The notes beneath the pieces are model-generated. The model was not told the origin of the DNA. It worked only from the letters and a program-made list of their open reading frames with translations, and made no database searches. Below, one piece after another: positions 12,601 through 23,369 of a stretch of DNA of 64,000 nt; the stretch's first letter is position 1; each line of letters starts with the position of its first letter. A program made the translations under genes and the position numbers. Where the stretch lies: contig NC_063154.1 in the NCBI RefSeq assembly GCF_020921035.1, forward strand, positions 6,634,001-6,698,000, in the 5' to 3' direction. The DNA comes from Rhodamnia argentea (Eukaryota; Streptophyta; Magnoliopsida; Myrtales; Myrtaceae).

Positions 12601-15600
12601 CCAGTCTAACGTACTCGAAATGACCAACATTTATAGGCATTTAAATTTACAATTTTTTAGCTATTTAATAGAACTCACAGCAGGAAGAAGATTTGATACA
12701 GCAGTGCCTGATGTCGTTATTACAATGGCTGGTCTCCGAGATCCTCTTGCATAACCAACAGCATGAAATGCCAGTGAACGCTCGTCAAAGCAAGCAATAC
12801 ACGTAACCAAAGGATGACTCGCTGCAGCAATAGCAAGTGGAGATGATCTCGATCCCGGAGCTATACAAAAGTACTGTAATGAAGAACAATCAGACAAGAT
12901 TTTAAGCTAAAAGCTAATCAGTTAATATATGTCTCACCGTCAAGCCAAGTCTAAAGCATTCTTCAATGATAAGTGAAGCCCAAACTGCATTGATGTTGGC
13001 AAGATCCCGCACTGAGTAACTTCTTTCAGTTGCTTGTGACAGCTGGCAACAGAAAGAGACATCAATTGAAAATGTTCAAAACTGAGGTTTGCAATAGTTT
13101 TTTCTTACATCTGTGCTGATGGAGTAGCCAACCAAATCCCACAATTACCAGACTTCAAGCATCATATCCCAAATCAAAGTTGATGCACATTTATAGTACC
13201 TTTAACAAACCAAATCCACTACAAAGCGTGTATTCCATTAAAAGCACGAGATACCATGATACTCAAAGCATATGCATGGAATCAGCTTCAATCAGCCAAG
13301 AATGCGGTTTCACATCAAAGGAAAAAACCTTATGAAATCAAAAACTCGTATTATCTCTTCATACTTAAGAAGCTTTGCGACCATGAACACAGTTCTATTT
13401 TTCTTCTTCTCAACTTATGTATGCTACAGTCTGCTGTCTATATTTTCCTTCTTCTCAACTTATGTGTGCTACAGTCTGCTGTCCACCTGTGCTTAAACTA
13501 GAGAACTACAAAGTCTCGCTATAAAATTAGAAATTATTACTCATCATAACTTGCGAGGAGAAAGGCAGCATACCATATTGCTCGAGAGAGTAATCTTTGG
13601 CGAAAGCCTGACAGTAAACTGAGAGGAAGATGAAGCCTCTTCCTGCAATAACATTGACATAAAGAAGAATTAAGTTCGTGTAAAGTTGAACGCATCTACA
13701 AACAAAAAACTGTTAAACAATGATGAGGCAATTGACAAAAATGAATAAGTTACCACAAAGCAGGAAATACCAGATCCATTGGGTCAGACAAAGCATTGAT
13801 CGCATCTTGTGAGGTCACAAATCTATGGACCTACACAGGACATACTAAGTGATAATTGGGCTGAATTTGTAAACGAGGTCAGGAAAACATATCTCATTAT
13901 TAATGTTGTGCATGGCTCATTCATGTGTATCTTCAGAAGATGTGATATGATGGAGGTACATTACTTGCACGCTATATGAAGGTGAATTCTGTTGTATTTC
14001 AATTAAACTCACATTCCAAGCACGCAAGATATTTTTGCATTGTACGTAATTGAAATCCTAGTAATGAATAAGCTGCTTGTCATCTAGTTTGACTTAGTCT
14101 AGACACATATGTACATAACTGGGAAGAAGAGTGGCCTTGTACCATCGAGGATAAAGTATTCTCCACCACATTGAGCTTTTCAAGAGTAGATCGTATACGA
14201 GCAACAGGGAATTTCTCTATGGTATTCTGAATATATGAGATCACCTGATAGAAGGAAAACGAAAACAATGTGTGAACAGTGACAGAACAATACATAAGAC
14301 GCGCAAGTTCCAGAGTACTACTCGATATAATGAGCATCATCATAGGATGGTCCATGGAAAATAGCCAATTAATCAAAGATCTCTTAAGTATTCATCAAGA
14401 CCCTTTTCTTCCGTGTGCAATTGATGAAAAAATGTGAATGAGATGTTGTGCAATAATTCATGGAGCATACATCCAACCAAAATGTGAATTTTCATTAACA
14501 GCGTAAACAGCCACTATGCCCTGCTGTTCTGTTGTGCCAACCCTGAATTAAATAATATTCTTGATAACAAGCACCGAAAACAAGACAAAAGGGTAACCTA
14601 AATGTTGTTTATCATGAACCTCACAAATAAGTATAATTCTGGACCAGGACACTGCTCAGATCCTACAATGCCAAGACCTGACATGGTTAGGTATTATGGT
14701 CCTCAGTAGAACCGGCACAACAATTACAGATTACCTGGTGTGAAGATGACTCGAATGATATGAGAGCCTCCTCAAACGGACAGGAGGAAGGCCCACTCCA
14801 GGCCAGTGTTGCTGACAAAGTAGAAACATTCTCACATTCATCCAGCTCAATCTGTCAAGATAGTCTGTTATAACTAATGAAGGATTTTATGCTTCTCCCA
14901 CATGCAGTGCAATGCTTTTAGTTTTCTCAATGACAAGAATGTACTAGTGGCAAAAGAAAGAAAAGTAGGGATATTTACACGTCGGAACTTCAAAGACCTG
15001 TACTGGAGCAAATTTACCTGAGGAATGAATAAGTAAAATGAGCCTGCCTCATGTTCCATAGAAGACAACTCTGTGTTGAAATTAACATCCAGAAAACCAT
15101 AAGCCTTTATCAGTGCCGAATCATTCGACAAAAATCTGCAGATGAAATATGCAATCATTTTTTACATAAGAGCAAAGACAATAATCGTAATAGAGTAACA
15201 AACCAGACAAACGGCTAAAAGATTGATTTTACCAGTAAAGGAAATTATTACATAGAAAATGACCTTACTAATGAAAGGAAAATAGACCACTGAAATCCGT
15301 GAACAAAAGTTGGTCTCAATCCCCTGGGCATAAAAGCCCTAGGCTATTCAAGGGGCATGATCTAAAGCTTAAACTTACACCAAAGATTCAGTTTCGTTCC
15401 AGTTATTTGGCACGAAGATCTTCAGTTCCCATGAAAAGGGAATCCAGATTATTGAAAAGCCTTAACTACGATGGAAAGGAAAGCATACTCACTGCAGAGA
15501 AAGTGGCTAGCCAGCTCTTATTACTAATGGAAATTACAGTTAAAAGGAAATACACCGAATACACAACTTCACAATCAGCTTCATAAGGCAGAAGATGGGG

Positions 15601-17367
15601 AACAACATAGCAATTGATAATGGAAGCAAGCTTTCCTCAGTCGCTTTAACCTAAAAGAAATTTCTAGACTTCTCTAATTTCCGCCCTTTTTGTTGATAAA
15701 ATACCCACATGGGCAAAACTCCTTAGACCGACCTTGGCAGGTAAACTAAAGGCCCAGGTAGAAGTGACACTGACTTTCGACAGTCTTTCTTTGTATGCTG
15801 CAAATATAGCTATTGAATCGAGAATACAGTTTGATGGCCATAAAAATCCTTGGACGACATAGTCATTGACCTCCATGATATTCTTAGAAACAAAAAATGC
15901 AATGCAACAATTTTGTAAACCATAAGTGGGAAGAGCTATCTGATAGGTAAACAAGCATATTCCAGTTTAATAGCAGTGTCAGATGTAAGAGTCTAATCTG
16001 CAAACAGAAAATGCGATTAAACTCACATGCTAAAGCAAAAGGTTACAGATGAAAAAGGTATTAAACTAACCTTTTGATCTTATTAAACTAACCTTTTGAT
16101 CGGAGTGGATTCTCCTGCCGCTTCGGTAGAAGAGTACCTGAAATAAGCAGCTGCCCCAATTCCAAAAGTTCCCCTTGTCTCCTTCAAGTACAATGTTTTA
16201 CAGGTTGGCTCTTCCTCTTTGGACATAAAAAACAGAGGAAAGACCTTGGATGACAACGTTTGAACGCAAAACCAATATAGAGCTTTCGCACTAGGAGGTA
16301 CCGCAACCTGCAAATTCATATTACCCATCAGAGTTCTCTTCTCTTAATAAAATCTACTTAGAACTCTCTGATTTCTAATACCAGTTTTTCTCTCCTTTTA
16401 GCATAAGAATACTTTTCCAACCAATGTTGGGAGTTCCTACATGCCTTAACTCTCACAACAAAATCAATCGCAACCCCAAGTCCAGGCATCTCATATGACC
16501 ATACCGAGAATCTGAAAACTCCACTGGCAGAAGGAGGAGGATCCAACTTCAGCTTCTCAACAGCTTCTTTAATACTCTGGAGGCCGCATTCGAGGGTCAA
16601 TGCAGGGGGCAGAGTTCGCGTAATGCAATTCTCCACCACCAACTCCCTGTCCTTGATAGCAGATAATGCATCAACATCAATAATAGGACCATCGAATCTC
16701 ACCGCCTTGGCAACCTGGAGAAACGGCAGAGTGGTAGAGTAAAACCACAATCCATAAGAATTGCAATAACAACCGAGCTAAGCACCAAATGAATTTTATA
16801 ACAGGCAACGGCCCCACATGATCCCACGATCACATAATGTGCGAGCGTCGTAGAGCGCTGAATGGACACCCTTATTCTACAACGCTTCTCACTCTAATAT
16901 TTAATGACAGGAAACTGTAAAGTTACTGACTTTTTCACAAATCAAAGACCAACAAAATGGAAAGATCCTGCGGAAGCAATCCAAATTACACGATAGACCG
17001 AACAAGTAAGAGGACAAACCTCTGCATACTGCATCTGATGGATGTGAAGAGGTGGGCAGTGAGAGTCGAAGAGAGTTGTGCAAAGAAGCGGTGAGGAGGT
17101 GGAGATCGAGAGGGAGGGAGATGGGACAGAGGGAGAACGGAGAATCGACGGTCGTGGAAGGGAGGTGGCTGCTTGCGATAACGTAAGAGGAGGACCCATC
17201 AAAGAGCGACGAGACGGAATGGTGTCTAAAGAGTCGGGGAAAGGCTTCGGAGGTTGATGATGAAGAGTGGTGAAGCAGCTCTGGAACTGGGCATGGATGA
17301 AAGAGAGACAGAGAGAGGTGATGTTCTGAATTCCAACGGATAAGGGGGCAATGATGATCCCGCCCAA
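2486..17367 (-). CDS. PHYLLO: PHYLLO: MenF-remnant/MenD/MenC/MenH fusion protein of phylloquinone synthesis (28 exons, 1773 aa)
   Basis: This plastid protein converts isochorismate toward o-succinylbenzoate for phylloquinone. Exons in transcript order: 17367-17020, 16714-16505, 16307-16093, 15135-15018, 14851-14735, 14244-14143, 13830-13771, 13642-13574, 13042-12938, 12873-12679, 12337-12239, 12125-11574, 11204-10980, 10594-10292, 9550-9483, 9295-9137, 7917-7792, 7704-7567, 7474-7363, 6928-6773, 6621-6379, 5444-5277, 5032-4889, 4745-4287, 3692-3393, 3296-3139, 3029-2922, 2750-2486. They total 5322 bp with consistent phase and GT-AG borders. The first ~80 residues look like a transit peptide; an internal Met (MGPPLTL) is an alternative start. 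Domains: MenF remnant ~117-410, MenD ~427-1020, MenC ~1070-1480, MenH ~1500-1773. The length is close to the Arabidopsis protein (about 1700 aa). No disruption was found. Confidence 0.95.
2755..2790. repeat. (AG)18 microsatellite forming the polypyrimidine tract of PHYLLO intron 27
   Basis: Thirty-six bases of perfect AG/CT repeat lie 4 bp upstream (in transcript sense) of the acceptor of the last PHYLLO exon, which begins at 2750. On the minus strand it reads (CT)18 followed by 'ttag'. It therefore supplies the polypyrimidine tract of this splice site. Confidence 0.85.
3692..3697 (-). promoter_or_regulatory. NAGNAG tandem splice acceptor at PHYLLO exon 25
   Basis: On the minus strand intron 24 ends in tgcag followed directly by CAG and then GAC. 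Splicing at either AG keeps the reading frame and adds or omits one glutamine just before the MenH domain. The choice cannot be decided from sequence; the gene model uses the downstream acceptor. Confidence 0.6.
4287..7704 (-). other. PHYLLO MenC-type o-succinylbenzoate synthase domain (exons 18-24)
   Basis: This module belongs to the enolase superfamily and dehydrates SHCHC to o-succinylbenzoate. The acid/base and metal residues expected for OSBS are present: KLK (residues ~1238-1240), Asp in RADAN (~1270), Glu in the EEP segment (~1296-1297), Asp in DETID (~1319), and Lys in VLKPS (~1347). The cap subdomain begins near residue 1070. All key residues appear intact, so activity is expected; that is an inference from the motifs. 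Confidence 0.9.
7792..13042 (-). other. PHYLLO MenD-type SEPHCHC synthase domain (exons 9-17)
   Basis: This is a thiamin-diphosphate-dependent module that couples 2-oxoglutarate to isochorismate. Exon 10 carries APGSRSSP (from about residue 453) and CFDERS, whose Glu (~479) matches the ThDP-activating glutamate of MenD. Exon 14 carries [12 protein letters not shown], and exons 15-16 carry the [12 protein letters not shown] and NNHGGAIF segments of the ThDP/metal-binding half. The module is complete from N- to C-terminal lobes. Confidence 0.9.
13574..16714 (-). other. PHYLLO MenF remnant (exons 2-8), without the chorismate-binding half
   Basis: Residues ~117-410 resemble the N-terminal part of isochorismate synthase (for example [20 protein letters not shown] in exon 2 and [13 protein letters not shown] in exon 3). 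No segment like the C-terminal chorismate-binding domain occurs before MenD starts in exon 9. In plants this truncation is established, and isochorismate is supplied by separate ICS genes. The N-terminal module should therefore be non-catalytic as an isochorismate synthase. Confidence 0.85.
16062..16103 (-). repeat. 22-bp tandem duplication over the PHYLLO exon 3 splice donor
   Basis: The block ttaaactaaccttttgatc occurs twice in direct tandem (from about 16063 and 16085). On the minus strand each copy contains AAAAG/GTTAGT, so the 5' splice site of intron 3 is duplicated. The inner copy at 16093 keeps phase with exon 4. The outer copy would add about 22 bases and shift the frame, so only one should make the full protein. 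Confidence 0.7.
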
Positions 17368-18149
17368 ACTACATTAATTAATATTTTATGAAGCTTATCC
17401 CCATCACCGTTTGCCTCCATTTGGTACGAATCGTATCCCCTCATATAATGTTAGGGATGACATGATCGATCCGAGCTGTTCAAATAAAAAATGGACAGTC
17501 CGGATTAATTCATGTCACTTTTTTTAAAATTTTGAAATTTCTCACCAAAACTTCTTTCTCCTTTTTAAAAGGTGTTATGGATGAATCCGAACCGTTCATC
17601 TTGAAATAGATGGCCTGAATCCCTCAATGTCACCTCTACCTTTATAGTAGAGGATTTGGATCCCATTTGGTACCGCTCGCACGGCTTGCATCGAAATAGT
17701 GCTTTTGCCCCTAGATGTTCAATCAACTATTGCACCTCAACACATTTCGGAAAGAACCAATTAGCTCTAGATTCGAATGGCATTTCACCCCTATCCACAA
17801 TATATGGATTCAAATTTCTCGTTATTTAGGTATTTTCATATTAGTCTACTCAAGAATTGTCTTATGAATCTCTTGATTCGAAATTAAGGGATAGGTAGAT
17901 ATTACAAATGATTAAGTGATCTCTTTTTCTACCTCCTTTACTCTCTATTTTCATTTCTTATGTACCAATGGGTGCTATATTAGATTTGAATCAGATTTTG
18001 AATTCATCGTTATTGGATGCCGAGGACTTAGAAACTCTCCATATGATATTCAAAAACTTTCTGATATCACATTCAATAAAGATTTATGGTACATGTACAT
18101 GACATACTCAATGTGTGCGAGCTTGCCCAACTGATGTGTTAGTAAGGAT
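17368..18149. other. Intergenic DNA upstream of PHYLLO
   Basis: This stretch holds the presumptive PHYLLO promoter. A loose direct repeat of about 60 bp is seen: the gatccgagctgttcaaat block near 17468 resembles the aatccgaaccgttcatct block near 17585, and both end in a 'gtcac' segment. No convincing TATA element or second gene could be assigned. Confidence 0.5.
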
Positions 18150-18671
18150 TAGGGATGAGCGGTTCCTGGTCCAATCCAGTTCCCATAAAAAATCGAGAAG
18201 CGGACCGGTGGTCCCGGTTCCCACTTTTCGGAACCACGGACCGGACCGGCCACCCTCGGAACCGGGAACCGGACCGGACCGTTGGTCCGGTCCGGTTCTT
18301 GGGCGGTTATAAGAGTTTTCGGTCCACGGTTTCGAAAAGTGAATGCACACTTTGATAGAAGACGCGATCGAGCTCGAGGTTGAGGAAACAATGGTCAATG
18401 TACCACGAGTTCGGCGGAGTCAAGGCCTCTTCAATTGGCAGCTCCGGATCGAACCCTAAATGACCTAAACAAAAAGTAAACATTAGGTTTGTTCTTTTAA
18501 AAAAATTTAAAAAACAAGGACCGGTCCGATCCGGTTCTGGGCCTTGGAACCAGGAACCGGACCACCCGATCACCGATTCCAATTTTAGGAATCGGAATCG
18601 GACCGAATCCCCCTAAAATCGGGAACAGGACTATCCGTTCTGGTCCGAGCGGTCTTTTTTGCTCACCCCTA
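18150..18671. mobile_element. 522-bp non-autonomous hAT-type MITE with 8-bp target-site duplication
   Basis: The element starts tagggatgagc and ends gctcaccccta, so the 11-bp terminal inverted repeats differ at one base. It is flanked on both sides by the identical 8-bp direct repeat gtaaggat (18142-18149 and 18672-18679). An 8-bp duplication and this TIR form are diagnostic of the hAT superfamily. The interior is non-coding, rich in ggaaccggaccgg-type blocks in both orientations, and encodes no transposase. The perfect target-site duplication suggests a fairly recent insertion. Confidence 0.92.
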
Positions 18672-18679
18672 GTAAGGAT

Positions 18680-19853
18680 AATTACATACCCCTAAACTTT
18701 GATCTAATTTGTACTTGCGATTTTTTAACTTTCAATCTCTGCAATGTTGATATCTGCGCTTTAATCCGATGTGCAATGGGGGACTTTTAAATTAATTAAT
18801 GTGATTCCTAAACAAAACTTTAGACCAATCCGTAAACTATATGGAAATAACCAAATTATCCTTTGCATCAATTTAAGTTAAAGGATAACAAATATTGTAG
18901 GGGCTAGTTTGGACATGTAACAAAAGTATATAGACCACATCGAACAAATTAAAAATTGCACATTTGGCTAAAATTCAGAGATTATAATGAATAAATTTAA
19001 AGTTTACGAACTGCATTTCAAATTGTATCATAATTCGGGAGCTAAAATTCCGAGATCATAAAAGTTTAGGGACCGTACATTTTGCGACGTGTGCATAAAA
19101 TTTGACACACGGGAAACTTTCACAAAATATAAAAATTCACACGTGAAATCACATATAGTTTTTTTCCCAATTTTTTTGAATTTTGAGTAATATTTCAATC
19201 ATGAAAGGAAATATCTCAACTCAATCAAGCTGGCAATAAAAAATCAAGCTAGCAATAAAAAGAATTTCCCAATAAAGTCGAGCGTCTTACGGCCAAGCTA
19301 GCCCAAGCTGAAGGTCAAAAAGGGCTGACTGTCGCTAGCGGGTACTATCCATTGTAATGGGTCGTGCCATCCCAGACCATCAATGTGTAAAATAGTATAT
19401 AAATTGACTCGGCACGAATTGGGTTAGGCTGCCGGCTCAGCACAAACCCACCAACAATAGGTTACGTCGTGCCCGCCCGCTCGACATCTCTAGTCCAAAA
19501 ACATTGACACAGCAACAAATTTTGGCCGAAGAGATTACATAAATTGGCTATAAATACGCTTTGCAAGCGAATGAAAAATAGCCTTTCTTGATTGCGTTGT
19601 TTCTTTCTCTTGGCTTGCGGTGGATTTATGTTCACAAATCTTCTGGTTAGTCGCATCTCAATGCTAAAGAAAACCACAACTAGAGTCGAAGAAATCTGAG
19701 GTTTAGGCACCGGCGATGGATTGAGGCCTCAGCTCCACTGGGGCTAGATTGCTTCTGAGGACAAGAATGTCTGTAGATCAAGTGGAAGGTATAATACAAA
19801 ACAAGAACGCGTGAGGTCATTCATCAACTTGAAAGTGCTTCTCTGGTTCTATA
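18680..19853. other. Intergenic DNA, no gene recognised
   Basis: AT-rich sequence without convincing open frames. Short phrases such as 'attttgcgacgtgtgcataaa' and repeated 'aaatttaaagttt' blocks suggest decayed repeats, but no element borders could be placed. Confidence 0.5.
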
Positions 19854-20281
19854 TCACAGATTCGTCGAAAGTCGAGATATTCGAGAAAGGATTCGAGCTT
19901 GGAAGAAGAAAAGGAAGAGGGAATGGAGAGAAATTTCAGCTCTTGCTATCTTGAGTGTAGATGTAGCAGCTAAAGCTCTGCTCCCATCCCGTTCCTCCTC
20001 CTGCAAGAAAAGAACAGAAAATTCAAAAACAGTCAAAGAGAGACAGTTACAAGTCTGGTTTTTTGGCAAGAGAAGTCTTGGTATTCACTTACATTTGCTG
20101 GTCCGAGCCGAAACTGAGATGCGGGCGCACTCAGGACCGACTCTTGCCTGTGATAACTCGTGAAAACAAGCGCAGCTTCTGCTAAGTTTGCTGATAATGA
20201 TAACAGGCTGAGGAGGGCATTAATGATGGCGAGAAAACTCGAGCTTTTCGCCGTCTCTGCTTGAACTGAGAGAATGGACAC
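19854..20281 (-). CDS. Weak two-exon gene candidate, unknown function
   Basis: Two minus-strand frames (20281-20093 and 20000-19854) join in phase through a strong intron: donor AAT/GTAAGTGA and acceptor cttttcttgcag/GAGGAG. The joined product is about 111 residues. The first exon encodes a serine/leucine-rich stretch followed by FTSYHRQESVL; the second contains an alanine-rich segment and a hydrophobic tail (SLFLFFFQA). No in-frame ATG opens exon 1: the frame begins at GTG with TAA a few codons upstream, so an upstream exon is missing or the gene is decayed. I do not recognise a family. The splice sites are the main support. Confidence 0.3.
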
Positions 20282-22170
20282 ATCTAAGGGAGCTTGGAAT
20301 TATACACGTCAAAGTTTGCAGCTAGAAACCCTCATGAAATGAGCAAAAAAACTTGGCGGGTGATGATTCTCGCTCCATCATTTATTCGTCGGACAACACG
20401 AAGAAGCATTGAATTTCACAAAGCACCACCATCGCGGTTGGCAACAAGGGAGGCTACTCTGAGTATCGCCAGGAAGAGAGGCTTCGGACCATCAAGTTTG
20501 GGAAAAGCTGCGGCAACAGCAGAGGCAGCAGCAGCAGCAGCAGCTCAGGCTGACCAACAAGAAGAAATGAGGATCATAAATGACGGCATCTGATCCGCCT
20601 CTTTATCTAGTGGTGTTTGAAGACTCGGTTTCTGCTTCTAGGGGTTTTCTAAGCTTCTGACCTTTGCTTCTTCGGACTTTGCAACTAGCCATGCGAGCCT
20701 ATATGAACTCAGAGAACCAAGGAGTTTGTTATTTGATCTCTCTCGTCGATCACTCTTGCCTTTTTGAGAGATGGATCATGGGCATGTTTCTCTGTTCTCT
20801 GCCATAGCTCGGCATCGCATTGAAATTCTATCTGAAGTTCGTGGCAATACAATCATAAAGCTAGCAATAATAATCCATTATAATCGGAGAATCAGAGTTA
20901 CAATAACTCAATACGTATCCACACATGCATTATTCCCAAGCACAAAGTATTTACAAATAAAATGTCTTGAACGTTCTTTTCCTTTTTCTTCATGTGGCTA
21001 TTCTCCGCCATGGCTTTTCCTTGTACGGCTACTGTTTACGGAGGAAACCCACGCCTGTTATATGGGTGCCCTTATTTTCTCTTTTTATTTTATTTCTTCT
21101 AAGGGAAACGCTTTCTTGATAGTGCTATCGGGATGATACAATCTTGACCGTAAATCAATACACCATTACCGTGTGTTTTGCATAAAACACTCATTGATTG
21201 GAAGATTGTGCGCTCGAAATAACCCGACAATACTATCAGAGTGCAGGCTAGGAGCTTCCTTCTTCTAATAAGGGTCAAGCAATACACCTTTGATAGGGAC
21301 TCACCAAAATTTCTTTTCTGCTGAAGACGTCCTTCATTGTACGTCTGTGTTAAACATGCCCAAATCTCAGCCAACCAAAACCGCCGGTCAAATCTTGCAT
21401 ACATAACAATCCATTTATATACATAAACGATTCAAACTCGAGACATAAATTAACAATTTTTGTGATGAATGCTATGTTAGACTAAGAATAACACTTACAC
21501 TAGTCCTATTATGCGCGTACCTAAGGCTAGAACTGATACTTCAGGACTGAAAAAAATAATGAGGTGGGAGAAAAAAAGGGTTTGTGGTCCACATCCTCCA
21601 AGAAAAGAAATATTTAAAATAGAAAACTTTCCTACTTTTAATCATACGATTTCAAATCTTCCAAAATTGATAGCGCAATATTTGCTTGATAATATCCAAA
21701 GATAACTATTCCAAATCTTCCAAAATCGATAGGGCAATATTTGATGGATATGGAGGTTCCCAACCACCTGACTATATAGTCCGAATGAACCACAAGACTT
21801 AAATGTGTTAGTCTCCAGAATTTTCTTGAATCCTCTAGAATATTTTTAGGGGCGGACGTTATGGTAAATATTCCATGTTCTAGAATTCTCTACTTTAATG
21901 TTGTAGCTGTTAGATGGGGAGATGTAATCTAAGCCATTAGATTGAGAATAGATCAACGATTGTAAGGAGAGGCCTTTTGATATAAAAAGAGGTGTCATCC
22001 ATTCATTTGTATCATTTATCATTTAACTCAGAGCTTCTCTATGTAGGGATTCTCTCTTCGGGTTGATGAAAGAGACACAAATAGTAAATCAAGACCCAAT
22101 TTCTACAAAGTTCATATTTCTCTTTAAAAAAAAACTCAAACAGAGAGAGAGCTCGAGGGAGGGAGTGCTG
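20282..22170. other. Intergenic DNA with a possible LTR-like leader fragment
   Basis: The plus-strand frame at 20294-20593 ends in an alanine run and is not supported by family resemblance. Two short direct repeats (aatcttccaaaatt/cgatag) lie near 21655 and 21714. From about 21690 to 22130 the sequence resembles a retroelement leader: a 'gatataaaaagagg' TATA-like motif near 21980, then a transcribed-looking stretch ending 'aatagtaaatcaagaccca'. No gag or pol follows. This is only a suggestion of a solo-LTR-type remnant. Confidence 0.25.
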
Positions 22171-22173
22171 AGT

Positions 22174-23265
22174 TTAGCTTGACCTTGCCTCTCCAGGACA
22201 ATGATGAGTTCCCGGCAGTCTCGCTCCCGATAAAAATGCAGGGTCATCGAGGATCAACTTCATGTGGCGATCTGTCCATTTTGGCCCAGCACAGTCCTCC
22301 AAACTAGAAAAAAAAAAACGGAAATGGGGTTGCCGTTCTCGGTTCTCTTCGTGTCTAGGAGGGTGACGCAACCTCGGAGCTCCACGAGCTTCAACTCAAT
22401 CTCCCTCTCCCCATCCCAATTCTCCGATTAGGCAACGATAGGTTCACCAAGTGCTCGGAGCCGATGAGGCACAACACAGTTTTGATCTCTTCTTGAAGTG
22501 TTAAGAAATAGATGATACTGTCCATGCAGATGCTCCCCGACTAGCTTGGATAGGGCCCTACCTGGAGGGTCTTCCCACCCTCCTGTTTGGGATCTAGACA
22601 GCTTGTGGCCAGCGACTTGTCCAGGTTCATAATCGCCCTCTTGTTTGCCGTAGTAGACCCAAGTGATCAAGATGACAATCTCCTGGTTGGCGGGATCGAA
22701 TCCGGTGGCACAGAACCGCTTGAACAAATCCTCCGTATACTGGAACCAAGTGCGCAAAGGTTGGGAACTCTCTAGGATAGGTAATGGAGAGGATCTTGCA
22801 AGTAAGAGTGGTCGGGTTGAATAACGTTGTGTGGTGGTTGTTATCGTCGCCGTCGATGTCATGGTGGTGGTTGAGATAGTAGAAGATCAGGCGCTCCACG
22901 CTCTGGGTACACTCATTTTCGCACAATCTATCAAAGGAGCGCACCCAATAGGTTTGGCCAGCTACATCCAACAAGGCAAGGTAATAGTAGTCAGAACCGT
23001 AGTATTCGCCGTCCGCCAGATTTTTATCCAGAAATTCGTTGTCGAAACGGAAGCATTCGCCATTCTCAAAAATTTCGCCGACCTCGAAAGGGAGGAGGAA
23101 AGCGGATGCGAGGTATAAAGCAAAGCTTTGAACCCCTAGTGAACTCTGCGCCGTCGATGTGGGAGGCGCGCCAGAAATGACCGAGGCGATCGAGCGGCAT
23201 TTTGAGAAGAATTCTAGAGAAAAGGATGCTATCATCCAAGGGGAAAGTATTTCCTCTCCGGCCAT
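22174..23265 (-). pseudogene. Decayed protein-coding sequence, family not recognised
   Basis: A minus-strand frame starts at 23265 (MAGEEILSPW) and has protein-like composition to about 22800 (for example DYYYLALLDVAGQTYWVRSF). The better continuation then lies in another frame (22860-22428), containing TWFQYTEDLFKRFCATGF and VYYGKQEGDYEPG. This suggests one frameshift around 22760-22860. A further fragment at 22371-22174 (KWTDRHMKLILDDPAFL) is in yet another context. The pattern is of a gene broken by indels, or of exons whose introns I could not define. Function is unknown. Confidence 0.35.
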
Positions 23266-23269
23266 GGTG

Positions 23270-23368
23270 AAACAATGCAGCCTTCGGTAGCACCTTAGTC
23301 AAGGGATCAGCCACAGCTTTGCTGGCCAATAATGTACATCCTTTTCTTGGCGGACGTCCCAAGTACAC
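23270..23368 (-). mobile_element. Possible Ty1/Copia RNase H tail fragment
   Basis: The minus-strand frame contains VADPLTKVLP (about 23314-23285). This strongly resembles the conserved end of Copia polyproteins, where a similar ADxLTKxLP motif occurs. It is preceded by only a few residues and merges with the MAGEEILSPW frame, so at most a short decayed fragment remains. No LTRs or other pol domains were seen nearby. Confidence 0.3.
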
Positions 23369-23369
23369 T

